Origin: BOG-933 sp037132135
GTDB lineage: Bacteria > Pseudomonadota > Alphaproteobacteria > Azospirillales > Azospirillaceae
Assembly: GCA_037132135.1 (NCBI GenBank)
Contig: JBAXPR010000065.1
Coordinates: forward strand, 1-21,082
DNA length: 21,082 bases
Direction of reading: 5' to 3'
Shown: one piece after another, positions 7,198 to 16,021 of the stretch
Position numbering within the stretch: position 1 is the first letter of the stretch
How the letters are laid out: the number at the start of each line of letters is the position of its first letter
Notes under the pieces: model-generated
What the model was told of the DNA's origin: nothing
Database searches by the model: none
The model's input: the letters and a program-made list of their open reading frames with translations, nothing else
Program-made: the position numbers and the translations under genes

Positions 7198-7429
7198 CCA
7201 GATCGGCCGGGCCGGAAGTTTGCCCGGGGCCGTGTCCGGCCGGCCACGCGGATGCCGCCGCGTGCCGCGCGCCGCGACCGGCGGTGACGTTTAGGCTTCG
7301 GTAAGATTTTCGATGGCATACTCCGCCCGTGGATACAGTCATCTTTCGGGGCGCCGGAGAGACCTGTGGCGAGCGTTGCCGCCGCCCGGGTCTCTCCTTG
7401 CCGCCGCCGCCGTTCGAAGAGCGCGCCTC

Positions 7430-8725
7430 ATGACTCCCGATCAGCTGGGTGAAAGTCTTGAACGGCATCAGTGGTGGCTCGAGGGGCGGAGCGACGGCCG
7501 GCGCGCGATCTTCGCCTTTGCCAATCTCGACGGCGTCGACCTGACCCGGCGCGACCTGCGGGGGGTCCAGCTGACCGGGGCGCGGCTGCGCGGCTGCCGG
7601 CTGGCCGCCAGCACCCTCGCCGGGGCCGACCTCGTCAGCGCCGACCTCGCCGGGGCCGATCTGCGCGGCGCGGATCTCGATGGCTGCCGGCTGCGCGGCG
7701 CCCGGCTGCGCGGCACCGACTTGAGCGGCGCCAACCTTCGCGGCGCGGACTTGCGCGATGGCGCCCAGCCCGCCGGCCTGATGGCGCAACCGGCGCGGCA
7801 CACCGACCTGACCGGCGCCGTGCTGCACCGCGCGGTGCTCACTGACGCAACGCTGTGTCATGCGATCCTGCGCAACGCAGACCTCTCGGAAGCGGTGCTG
7901 ATCAACACCGATTTCAGCAATGCCCACCTCAACGGCGCCAACCTTTCGGGCGCGCGGGTGGCCGGGGCGGCCTTTCGTCATGCCGACCTGATCGGCGCGT
8001 CCTTCGGCGACTGCGACCTTGCCAGCGCCGACTTCACCGACGTTCGGGCCAGCAAGCTGCTCGATACCCTGGCGCTGGAACTGCAGCGGAAAATCTTCGA
8101 TCACGAGCGCTGGATCACCAGCTGCGGCCGCCGCGGCGCCCGGGCCGAACTCGACGGCGCCGATCTCGACCGCGCCGATCTCCGCGGCGTCAATCTCAGC
8201 GGCGCCAGCTTGCGCGGCGCCAACCTGACCCTGTCGGCGCTGTCGCGCGTCAAGCTGATGATGACCGACCTCTCGGGCGCCACCCTCGACGAAACCAACC
8301 TGATCGGCGCCGATCTCTCGGGGGCCAATCTCAGCTATGCCAGTCTGGTTGGTGCCGATCTCACCGGCTGTCAGCTCGGCCCGGCCGAGATTCGCGATCC
8401 TCTGACCTGCCGGCCGACCGGCCGCACCTGGGCCGCCAGTCTGGTCGGCACCAATCTGCGCCGCGCCCAGCTGTGCGACAGCCGGCTGGTTTCGGCCAAC
8501 CTCTCGGATGCCAATCTCGAAGAGGCGGACCTCGACGGTGCCGATCTCAGCGGGGCGCGGCTGACCCGGGTCCGCGGGTCCGACGAGCGGCTGCACCCGG
8601 TTCCCGCCCCGGCGCTGAGGGCGTCACCGTCCCGGGAGCCGGTCGGCCTCAAGGTTCCGGTCGGGCTCAAGGCTGCGGCGGGGCTCAAGGTGACGGCGGC
8701 ACCGGCAGCACCGTTACCCCACTGA
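7430..8725 (+). CDS. Pentapeptide-repeat protein with two duplicated modules
   Basis: A 431-residue protein dominated by A(D/N)LxG pentapeptides, which fold as a right-handed quadrilateral beta-helix. Repeat blocks lie at about 28-110, 125-206, 239-320 and 335-380, broken by short non-repeat loops. Each half starts with the same helical header: LERHQWWLEG...GRRA at 10-25 and HERWITSCGRRGARAEL at 225-241, both with H-x-x-W. So the protein is an internal duplication of a header-plus-helix unit. The C-terminus (about 390-431) is a Pro/Ala-rich tail with VGLK/AGLK repeats. No signal peptide or membrane segment is visible. The ATG at 7430 is preferred because it begins the first header and follows GAAGAG; an in-frame ATG at 7313 would add 39 Arg-rich residues. 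Some family members shield gyrase, most have no known role, and I assign none. Its 3' end overlaps that of the convergent transglutaminase-like gene by about 41 nt. Confidence 0.88.
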   Translation: MTPDQLGESLERHQWWLEGRSDGRRAIFAFANLDGVDLTRRDLRGVQLTGARLRGCRLAASTLAGADLVSADLAGADLRGADLDGCRLRGARLRGTDLSGANLRGADLRDGAQPAGLMAQPARHTDLTGAVLHRAVLTDATLCHAILRNADLSEAVLINTDFSNAHLNGANLSGARVAGAAFRHADLIGASFGDCDLASADFTDVRASKLLDTLALELQRKIFDHERWITSCGRRGARAELDGADLDRADLRGVNLSGASLRGANLTLSALSRVKLMMTDLSGATLDETNLIGADLSGANLSYASLVGADLTGCQLGPAEIRDPLTCRPTGRTWAASLVGTNLRRAQLCDSRLVSANLSDANLEEADLDGADLSGARLTRVRGSDERLHPVPAPALRASPSREPVGLKVPVGLKAAAGLKVTAAPAAPLPH

Positions 8726-9638
8726 GGCGCGCGAGATCGCGCGTGCTGTGGTCGGACAGGCGTCCGACCGGCAGCTGCGCCGGCCCCACGGGTTCCATCA
8801 GCACATAGGTCCGGCCCTCGAAATCGAGGGTGCGCTCGCCGGGCAGCGCCGGCAGCGCCACGCCGAGGAAGGCGTGCTCGGGGACCAGGATCACCGCCGC
8901 CGGCCGTCCCGGCAGCAGGGTACCGAGCAGGCTGGCCAGGGTCACCGACTTGCTGTCGCAGGCGCCCTTGTTCTGAACCAGCATCATCGGCGGCACGACA
9001 TAGCCGTTTTCCCGCCGGGCCGCGGTTTCGGTGTCGTAGGGGATCGACTGGATGAAGGCCAGGGCCAGGGCGAGGCGCTCGCGTTCGGCGGCGGTGGCGG
9101 GCAAAGCCGCGGCCAGCGCCTCGGCCACCGGTCGCACCGGCTCGACGAAGCGCGCCGCCAGCCGGCCATAATCGGGCACCACCTCGCGGACCCGGAGCGG
9201 CCGCAGATAAACCTCGGCGAGATAGTCGGCCTCGGCCTTGGCCGCCACCCGCTTCAGCTCGGCCATCACCTCGCCGAGCCGCGGCCGGCGGCCGGTGACC
9301 CGCACCGACAGCTCGTAGCCGCCCCGGCTCGCCTTGACCGCGGCCTGAACATCGTCGCCGAGCGCCCTGGCCGCCGGCTCCACCGCCGCTCGCACCCGCG
9401 CCGTCACCGCCGCCGGATCATAGTGGCCGGCGATGCCGTAACTGCCGGCGCCGCCGCGAACCGTGGCCGTAGGCAGCACGAAGGCCAGATGCCGGGGTTC
9501 GCCGCGGCCGGTGTCGCTGAAAAGGTAGTCGAAGCCGAGGCCATCGGGGCGCTGGCGTTCGGAAAAGCCGAGCTGTGGCCCGCCGGCCAGTACCGGCGGT
9601 GCGAACAGCACCAGCAGCAGAAACAGGAAGACCCTCAT
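8685..9638 (-). CDS. Exported transglutaminase-like (cysteine protease fold) protein
   Basis: A 317-residue protein with a clear signal peptide (about 1-18, a Leu/Phe-rich core ending VLAGG). The C-terminal half has the transglutaminase-like pattern: QNKGACDSKSVTLASLL with candidate nucleophile Cys227, then VPEHAFLGV with His255, and an acidic residue in YVLMEP (Glu282) where Asp is more usual. Such domains in bacteria are often periplasmic proteases or amidases; the substrate here is unknown. The middle region (about 75-200) is helical with no recognised domain. The ATG overlaps the TGA of the MFS gene as ATGA, implying translational coupling and a shared transcript with the permease and binding protein upstream. 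The 3' end overlaps the convergent pentapeptide gene (8685-8725). Confidence 0.82.
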   Translation of the reverse strand: MRVFLFLLLVLFAPPVLAGGPQLGFSERQRPDGLGFDYLFSDTGRGEPRHLAFVLPTATVRGGAGSYGIAGHYDPAAVTARVRAAVEPAARALGDDVQAAVKASRGGYELSVRVTGRRPRLGEVMAELKRVAAKAEADYLAEVYLRPLRVREVVPDYGRLAARFVEPVRPVAEALAAALPATAAERERLALALAFIQSIPYDTETAARRENGYVVPPMMLVQNKGACDSKSVTLASLLGTLLPGRPAAVILVPEHAFLGVALPALPGERTLDFEGRTYVLMEPVGPAQLPVGRLSDHSTRDLARLSGVTVLPVPPSP

Positions 9639-10903
9639 GACCGCGGCTCCCGCACCCCGAGCATCAGCACCAGTCCGGCCAGAAAGAACACCAGGATGGT
9701 GGCCATGCCGGCGCGCTGGCTGTCGAAGGCGGCGGTGGCCCAACCCAGCGCCAGCGGTCCGAGGAAGGCCGCCGCCTTGCCGGAAAGACCATAAAGCCCG
9801 AACATCTCGGTGACCATGCCCGCGGGCGCAAGGCGGGCGAGCAGCGAGCGTCCCGCCGCCTGGGAGGGGCCGATGAAGGTGCCAAGCCCCATCGAGAGGC
9901 CCCAGAACCACACCTTGTCGTGAACCAGCAGAATGCCGCCGGCGAACGCCAGCAGGCCGACCAGGGTGATGATGATCGTCGGCCGGGCGCCGATGCGGTC
10001 GTCGATCCAGGCGAAACTGGCGGCGCCGAGCGCCGCCGTGACGTTGAGCAGCATGGCGAAGACCAGGATTTCGGAAAAGCTCATGCCGAAGCTGCCGGCG
10101 GCGTAAAGGCCGCCGAAGGCGGTCAGGGTGGCGAGGCCGTCGCGATAAAAGGCCGAGGCGACCAGGAACCACGCGATGTCGCGGTATTTCCGCGCCTCGC
10201 GGAGGGTTTGCCAGAGGGTGGCCAGGCCCTCGCGCGCCGCCTGGCCGAGACCGATGCCGGTAGCCGGCTGGTCGGGGGTCCAGATGAACAGCGGCAGGGC
10301 GAAGAGCGCCAGCCACAGCCCGGCCAGCGGCGCTGTGGCGCGCACGTTCTCCTGCGCCGCGGTGCCGAGCAGGCCAAAGAGCGGGGCGTCGGCCTTGACC
10401 AGCCCCCAGAGCGCGAGCACAAGGCAGGCCAGACCGCCGACATAGCCGGCGGCCCAGCCCCAGCCCGAGAGCCGGCCGAGGTGATCGGGCGGGGCCAGGG
10501 TCGGCAGCATGGCATTGTAGAACACCAGCGCCAGTTCCCGCGCCGCCACCATCACCGCGAGGCCGGTCAGCGCCAGCGGCGCCGAGGCCGGCTCGGGGGT
10601 GACGCCATAGAGCGCCAGCATAGCCGCCACCGCGATCACGGTGAAGCCGGCGATCCAGGGTTTGCGCCGGCCGGTGCGGTCGGCGATCGCGCCCAGCACC
10701 GGGCTGAGCACGGCGATCACGAAGCCGGCGGCGGCCAGGGCGTTGCCCCAGGCCGCGGTGCCCTCGGCCGGCGAGGCCGCGACCGAGCGGCTGAAATAGA
10801 CACTGAATATAAAGGTGTCGATTACGGCGTGGCCGGCGGTGATGCCCCAGTCGTAGCTGCACCAGGCGAGGGCGGCGCGGGGGTCGATGGCCTTTGGGAT
10901 CAT
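9635..10903 (-). CDS. MFS permease, UMF1 (Atg22-like) type
   Basis: A 422-residue integral membrane protein with about 12 hydrophobic segments. The N-terminus CSYDWGITAGHAVIDTFIF resembles the YDWANSAYxTxI signature of the UMF1 family of the major facilitator superfamily. The loop GAIADRTGRRKPW (71-83) is the conserved MFS loop 2-3 motif, and a related IDDRIGARP loop lies in the second half. UMF1 proteins are poorly characterised; the eukaryotic Atg22 relatives export amino acids from vacuoles. Substrate is unknown here. Start and stop overlap both neighbours by ATGA (10903-10900 with the binding protein, 9638-9635 with the transglutaminase-like gene), so the three proteins are made as a set. 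An upstream extension of the frame is only a shadow of the binding-protein gene. Confidence 0.9.
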   Translation of the reverse strand: MIPKAIDPRAALAWCSYDWGITAGHAVIDTFIFSVYFSRSVAASPAEGTAAWGNALAAAGFVIAVLSPVLGAIADRTGRRKPWIAGFTVIAVAAMLALYGVTPEPASAPLALTGLAVMVAARELALVFYNAMLPTLAPPDHLGRLSGWGWAAGYVGGLACLVLALWGLVKADAPLFGLLGTAAQENVRATAPLAGLWLALFALPLFIWTPDQPATGIGLGQAAREGLATLWQTLREARKYRDIAWFLVASAFYRDGLATLTAFGGLYAAGSFGMSFSEILVFAMLLNVTAALGAASFAWIDDRIGARPTIIITLVGLLAFAGGILLVHDKVWFWGLSMGLGTFIGPSQAAGRSLLARLAPAGMVTEMFGLYGLSGKAAAFLGPLALGWATAAFDSQRAGMATILVFFLAGLVLMLGVREPRS

Positions 10904-11631
10904 GGCGGCGGGCTTTCGGCGAGCAGGGTCTCGGCGATCGCCTCCAGCCGGGCCATCACCGCCGCGGCGTCGGGGTAGCCGCGCGAGAGCACGAGGTGGA
11001 CGTCGAGGCGGAGCAGCGTATCCGAGACCAGCCCAGCCACCGGGTGCTCGGCCAGCACTTCGGCCGCCGGGCCGGGATAGTCGAGCAGATAGTCGCCGCG
11101 TCCCGCCGCCAGCATGGCGAAAGCCGAATCGTGGCGGGCGGTGGCGCTGGTGACGATGTGGTGGCGCGGCTCCCGGAGGAAGCCGAGCAGGCCGCCGTAG
11201 CTGTAGCCGCGAATCGTGATCACGGTCTTGTTGATCAGGTCTTCGCGGCGGCCGACCGGCGCCGTTGTCGCCTTGCGCCAGACCCGGACCTCGGCCGCGG
11301 CCACCGGGCGGCGGCTGATCAGGCAGCAGGCGGCGAGGGCCGGCGAGGCGACCAGAATCGAAAAGAGGGCCGGGCGGTCGCCCAGCCGCTCGAACATCCG
11401 CGCCGCCGGATAGCCGCGGCCGTGCCAGGCGAGTCCCGCCCGCGCCATCAGCGCCGAGGCGAAGCCCAGCAGCGGATTGACCGGATCGCCGGCGGCGTCG
11501 CGCCGGGTCGTCCACACCGACTGGTCGGGATAAACATACTCCAGCTCGGGCGGTTCCGCCGCCGTGGCCGGCGGCATCGACAGCGCCAGGGCCAGCGCCA
11601 GAACCGGGGGGAGACGACGGTGTCCTGGCAA
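10900..11631 (-). CDS. Periplasmic solute-binding-like protein (SBP family 3 type)
   Basis: About 243 residues. The N-terminus is a signal peptide: basic LPGHRRLPP, a Leu/Ala core and an ATAAE-type cleavage site near residue 25. The mature part resembles the extracellular solute-binding proteins of polar amino-acid ABC systems (type-3 fold). It has a YPAARMFERL stretch, then a hinge region VGRREDLINKTVITIRGYSYGG, then a segment where the protein's low-complexity GDYLLDYPGPA lies, as in divergent family members. No ABC permease or ATPase is nearby; instead an MFS permease overlaps its stop by ATGA. The start is uncertain: TTG at 11631 gives a normal signal peptide with GGACGAG upstream, while GTG at 11691 would add 20 non-signal residues without a ribosome site. 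It is probably the first gene of the three-gene operon. It might be a sensor or chaperone rather than a transport component. Confidence 0.72.
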   Translation of the reverse strand: MPGHRRLPPVLALALALSMPPATAAEPPELEYVYPDQSVWTTRRDAAGDPVNPLLGFASALMARAGLAWHGRGYPAARMFERLGDRPALFSILVASPALAACCLISRRPVAAAEVRVWRKATTAPVGRREDLINKTVITIRGYSYGGLLGFLREPRHHIVTSATARHDSAFAMLAAGRGDYLLDYPGPAAEVLAEHPVAGLVSDTLLRLDVHLVLSRGYPDAAAVMARLEAIAETLLAESPPP

Positions 11632-11864
11632 GTCTCGTCCTTCCGCCCTGGTGGCCGCCGGCGGCCGCTGTCCGGAGTCCAGCTCTATCACGCCGGCCGG
11701 CGCGGGGTCGAGGGCGGCGGGGCCGGCGACAAGAGGTCGCGGGTTCGGCCCCTTGACGGTGGCCGGGGCGCCGCCGATCTAGCGGAAGGGTTGGTGGAGC
11801 GCCGACTCCACCGTTCCGGCGGGTGTTTTAGGTCACGATCGACGGCAGACCAGGGAGACCAGCG

Positions 11865-12098
11865 ATGGCACGATTTATCAGCTGCGCTCAGGACATCATC
11901 TGGGGCGCGGGGGCAACCGAGGACGCCGCGCTCTCCGAAGCGATCAGATACGGCGGCGAAGACATCGAGAGTCTTGACACCGTTCCGGCCACCGATCGCC
12001 TCTTTGCGGCGGTGCAAGGCTTCACCGATGGCCACCCGATCTATCTCGAGGATATCCGTTGGGAAATCAGGCAGGGCGTCGCCGATCTTTCGGCCTGA
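11865..12098 (+). CDS. Small protein of unknown function (77 residues)
   Basis: The ATG is preceded by AGGGAG at ideal spacing, which makes this a convincing small gene. The product is acidic and soluble, with no signal peptide or membrane segment. It begins MARFISCAQDIIWGAGATED and has an Ala/Glu-rich helix-favouring stretch (ATEDAALSEAIRYGG), suggesting a small alpha/beta fold. I recall similar short conserved hypothetical proteins in alphaproteobacteria whose IWG-x-G-x-T motif precedes a helix, but no function is known to me. It lies 117 nt before pepA on the same strand and divergent from the binding-protein operon; a promoter candidate between it and pepA suggests separate transcription. 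It may be a stand-alone cytoplasmic protein. Confidence 0.7.
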   Translation: MARFISCAQDIIWGAGATEDAALSEAIRYGGEDIESLDTVPATDRLFAAVQGFTDGHPIYLEDIRWEIRQGVADLSA

Positions 12099-12154
12099 GC
12101 CGTTCTGCGCCGCGCCGCTGCCGGGGCTCGGACCACAGGCACCGATGCCGACCC

Positions 12155-12185
12155 TTGACATCGCGGCGCGCCGCCGCCTTATGGG
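12155..12185 (+). promoter_or_regulatory. Candidate pepA promoter
   Basis: A consensus TTGACA (12155-12160) is followed after 19 nt by TATGGG (12180-12185), about 30 nt before the pepA ATG. The spacer is slightly long and very GC-rich, and the -10 box matches only its first half, so activity could depend on an activator. Expected transcript start is near 12192. Confidence 0.35.
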
Positions 12186-12215
12186 TCCTCAGGATCGCCA
12201 GCCCGTGAGGACTCC

Positions 12216-13715
12216 ATGCTCGTTCAGTTCGCCGCGCCCGCCCGGCCCGAAGCCGGAACGCTCATTCTCGGCATCGGCCAGGACAACAGCTTCGGCCCTG
12301 CCGCCGAGGAGGCTGACCGGCTGAGCGGCGGCACGCTGCGCCGCGCCCTCGCGGCCAGCCGCTTCACCGGCAAGAAGGACGAGACGCTGGAGATTCTGGC
12401 CCCCGCCGGGCTCGGGCTGGCGCGGCTGCTGCTGGTCGGGCTGGGCAAGCCAGAGGCCCTCAGCCTCGAGAGCTTCGAGGCGCTGGCCGGCAACGCCGCC
12501 GCCTCGGTCACCCGCACCGGGGCCACCGAGGCCGTGCTCGCCCTCGAAGTGCCGGCCGGGGCCGATCTCAACCCGACCGCCGCCGCCGCGGCGGCCGGTT
12601 TCGGCGCCGCCCTTCGCGCCTATCGCTTTGACCGCTACCGCACCACCGAGAAGCCGGAGCAAAAGCCGAGTCTGGCGCGGCTGACCATCCAGGTCGCCGA
12701 ACCCGAGGCCGCCGCCGCAGCCTTTGCCGCCCTGACGCCGATTCTGGATGGCGTCACCTTTACCCGCGATCTGGTCTCCGAGCCGGCCAACCGGCTGACC
12801 CCGGCCGTGTTTGCCGAGCGCTGCCGGGCGCTGGCCGAACTTGGGGTCGAGGTCCGGGTGCTCGAGGACGCCGAGCTGCGGGCGCTCAACATGGGCTCCT
12901 TGCTTGGCGTCGGCCAGGGCAGTGCCAATCCGCCCCGGCTGGTCTCCCTGCTCTGGCGTGGCGCTCCCGAGGCCGGAGACCAGCGGCCGCTGGCCCTGGT
13001 CGGCAAGGGGGTGACCTTCGACAGCGGCGGCATCTCGATCAAGGGCGCCGCCGGCATGGAGGACATGAAGTGGGACATGGCCGGCGCCGGCACGGTTGCC
13101 GGGGTGATGCGGGTCCTGGCCGGGCGCAAGGCGCCGGTCAATGTCGTCGGCGTGCTCGGGCTGGTCGAGAACATGCCCTCGGGCACCGCCCAGCGGCCGG
13201 GCGATGTCGTGACCTCGGCTTCGGGCAAGACCATCGAGGTCATCAACACCGACGCCGAAGGCCGGCTCGTGCTCGCCGATGCCGTCTGGTACGCCCAGGA
13301 AACCTTCAAGCCGAGCCGGATGATCGACCTTGCCACTCTGACCGGCGCGATCGTGGTCGCGCTCGGCACCGAGTTTGCCGGCCTGTTCGCCAGCGACGAC
13401 GCCCTGGCCGCCCAGTTGCTCGCGGCGGGCAAGGCGGTTGGTGAGCCCTTGTGGCGGATGCCGCTCTCCGAGAGCATCGACAAGGAAATGAACTCCGACA
13501 TTGCCGACGTGAAGAATGTCGGCGCCGGCCGGAACGGCGGCAGCATCGTCGGCGCAATGTTCGTGAAACGCTTCGTCGGTGATCTGCCCTGGGCCCATAT
13601 CGACATCGCCGGCGTGGTCTGGAGCAAAAAGGACACTGCCACCGTGCCCAAGGGCGCCACCGCCTTCGGCGTCCGCCTGCTCGACCGCTTTATTTCTGAC
13701 GCTTGTGAACGCTGA
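12216..13715 (+). CDS. pepA: Leucyl aminopeptidase (M17), cytosol aminopeptidase PepA
   Basis: A 499-residue cytoplasmic hexameric metallopeptidase that removes N-terminal residues, especially Leu, from peptides. The N-terminal macro-like domain is about 1-160 and the catalytic domain about 175-495. All metal ligands and catalytic residues align with E. coli PepA at a constant offset of six: Lys264, Asp269, Asp287, Asp346 and Glu348 bind metals, with Lys276 and Arg350 at the active site. The signature NTDAEGRL is intact at 344-351. The ATG follows GTGAGGACTCC, a good ribosome site. In E. coli PepA also binds DNA (xer recombination, carAB control); whether that holds here cannot be told. Downstream lies holC, as in many proteobacteria, but with a small chemoreceptor-like gene between them. 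Confidence 0.98.
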   Translation: MLVQFAAPARPEAGTLILGIGQDNSFGPAAEEADRLSGGTLRRALAASRFTGKKDETLEILAPAGLGLARLLLVGLGKPEALSLESFEALAGNAAASVTRTGATEAVLALEVPAGADLNPTAAAAAAGFGAALRAYRFDRYRTTEKPEQKPSLARLTIQVAEPEAAAAAFAALTPILDGVTFTRDLVSEPANRLTPAVFAERCRALAELGVEVRVLEDAELRALNMGSLLGVGQGSANPPRLVSLLWRGAPEAGDQRPLALVGKGVTFDSGGISIKGAAGMEDMKWDMAGAGTVAGVMRVLAGRKAPVNVVGVLGLVENMPSGTAQRPGDVVTSASGKTIEVINTDAEGRLVLADAVWYAQETFKPSRMIDLATLTGAIVVALGTEFAGLFASDDALAAQLLAAGKAVGEPLWRMPLSESIDKEMNSDIADVKNVGAGRNGGSIVGAMFVKRFVGDLPWAHIDIAGVVWSKKDTATVPKGATAFGVRLLDRFISDACER

Positions 13716-13801
13716 CTTGCATCCAGCGTTTGCTCTTGCGGTCAAAAAATCGTATCTCGTTGATCGAGTGTTCTCCACCGCCCCACACCGGAAACAGCCC
13801 C

Positions 13802-14098
13802 ATGTCCGACGAGGAACGCATCGTAGAACTGACCGCCGCCCTGGCCGACGTGATTTCGCGCAAGGTGGCTCAGATCAAGGACGTCACCAGCAGCACCCGT
13901 ACGCTGGCGCTCAACGCCTTGATCGAGGCGACCCGTGCGGGAGAGGCCGGACGGGGGTTTGCCGTGGTCGCGGGTGAGGTCAAGCAGGTTTCGGAAAACA
14001 TCAACGCCATCACCCAGTCGCTCGAATCGGAGCTGAACAAGGCGGTGGGTGAGCTGAGCCGGCTGGCGAAGAACGTCGCGGATTCCCGTCCGCACTGA
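13802..14098 (+). CDS. Minimal methyl-accepting-chemotaxis-type signalling tip (98 residues)
   Basis: The whole protein is a chemoreceptor signalling hairpin: an N-arm (about 5-46), the highly conserved turn NALIEATRAGEAGRGFAVVA (38-57) and a C-arm (about 58-93). The core matches the kinase- and coupling-protein-contacting tip of MCPs such as Tsr, with Glu48/Arg51 and the GFAVVAGEV run. There is no sensor domain, membrane segment, HAMP domain or visible C-terminal CheR pentapeptide, and each arm has only about six heptads. It could act in a soluble array, modulate CheA/CheW, or be a remnant of a longer receptor, although the frame is intact. The ATG follows GGAAACAGCCCC (weak ribosome site); the frame is also open back to 13730. 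It lies 86 nt after pepA and 107 nt before holC. Confidence 0.82.
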   Translation: MSDEERIVELTAALADVISRKVAQIKDVTSSTRTLALNALIEATRAGEAGRGFAVVAGEVKQVSENINAITQSLESELNKAVGELSRLAKNVADSRPH

Positions 14099-14205
14099 GT
14101 TCGGTCGCCGGGAGCGGTGGCGGCGGGATCGACTCGGCGTTTGCCGGTGGAGCGCCGGGCCGGATCGCTTCGGCCCGGACGTTGTCTTGCCGCCGATTTG
14201 AGGCC

Positions 14206-14661
14206 ATGACCGAGGTTCGCTTCTATCACCTTCAGCGCAAGACGCTGGATCAGGCCTTGCCGGCGCTGCTCGAAAAGGTGCTCGGGCGGGGCCTGCGCGC
14301 CGTGGTGATGGCGGCGTCCGACGAACGGGTCGAGGCGCTCAATCAGCTGCTCTGGACCTGGGATCCAGCCTCGTTCCTGCCCCATGGCAGCCGCCAGGAC
14401 GGCGCGGCGGCCGAGCAACCGGTCTGGCTGACCACCCTCGCGGAGAACCCGAACGGCGCCGGCGTGCTGGTCCGGACCGACGGCGCCGGGGGCGATGACG
14501 GCGCGCTGCCCGGGGTGACCATGATCTGCGACCTCTTTGACGGCAACGACGGCGAGGCGGTGGCCGCCGCCCGCGAGCGCTGGCGGCGGGACAAGGCGGC
14601 CGGGCATCAGCTGACCTATTGGCAGCAAACGGCGGCCGGCGGCTGGGAGCGCAAGCTGTGA
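14206..14661 (+). CDS. holC: DNA polymerase III subunit chi
   Basis: A 151-residue cytoplasmic protein of the HolC family. Chi binds psi and single-stranded-DNA-binding protein and links the clamp loader to SSB. The family start EVRFYHLQRKTLDQALPALL is clear, followed by the nucleotide-fold-like core AVVMAASDERVEALNQLLWTW and SFLPHG, and later GVTMICDLFDG. The N-terminal chi sequence F-Y-H-L, the W-x-W-D-P pattern (LLWTWDPASFLPHG) and total length all fit. The ATG at 14206 follows TTGAGGCC, a good ribosome site; the in-frame ATG at 14182 lacks one. The pepA-holC order is ancient in proteobacteria, so this locus is conserved apart from the receptor-tip gene between them. No psi gene is in view. 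Confidence 0.92.
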   Translation: MTEVRFYHLQRKTLDQALPALLEKVLGRGLRAVVMAASDERVEALNQLLWTWDPASFLPHGSRQDGAAAEQPVWLTTLAENPNGAGVLVRTDGAGGDDGALPGVTMICDLFDGNDGEAVAAARERWRRDKAAGHQLTYWQQTAAGGWERKL

Positions 14662-14687
14662 CGGCACCGTCGATGCCGAAAAACCCT

Positions 14688-14716
14688 TTGATGTGCAGCA
14701 TTTTATTTGCAACACT
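14688..14716 (+). promoter_or_regulatory. Possible promoter of the receiver-histidine kinase gene
   Basis: TTGATG (14688-14693), a 17-nt spacer and AACACT (14711-14716) lie in an AT-rich pocket 43 nt before the ATG, just after holC. The -35 box matches four of six consensus bases and the -10 box three of six. An immediately preceding dyad CGGCA-N7-TGCCG (14662-14678) is followed by As rather than Ts on this strand, so it is not a terminator for holC. Confidence 0.25.
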
Positions 14717-14758
14717 GGCGACGTGTCGGGTTCCTCGCACCATGGCTCGTGAACAGCA

Positions 14759-16003
<1,245 letters not shown>

Positions 16004-16021
16004 GCGTAAGACGGTGCCGGG

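Noticed and set aside
5579..7294. 571-codon plus-strand frame across the L,D-transpeptidase
   Set aside because: Antisense shadow of a clear YkuD enzyme; Gly/His/Arg-rich product without motifs.
7172..8596. Long open frame on the minus strand across the pentapeptide gene
   Set aside because: It mirrors the repetitive codons of the pentapeptide repeats (its product is a string of EIGA/QVGA-like units) and has no family likeness; high GC removes stops from this antisense frame.
9639..10862. N-terminal extension of the transglutaminase-like gene through the permease region
   Set aside because: In that frame the sequence is only an Arg/Gly-rich shadow of the MFS gene; a proper signal peptide begins at the ATG 9638.
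11688..12161. 157-codon minus-strand frame over the 77-residue gene
   Set aside because: The plus-strand small gene has a strong ribosome site and coherent composition; the minus-strand product looks like a shadow.
12189..13778. 529-codon frame antisense to pepA
   Set aside because: The sense frame is an unambiguous M17 aminopeptidase with all catalytic residues; the antisense product is Gly/His/Arg-rich low complexity.
14662..14685. Terminator after holC
   Set aside because: The CGGCA-N7-TGCCG dyad is followed by As, not Ts, on the transcribed strand, so it does not read as an intrinsic terminator for holC.
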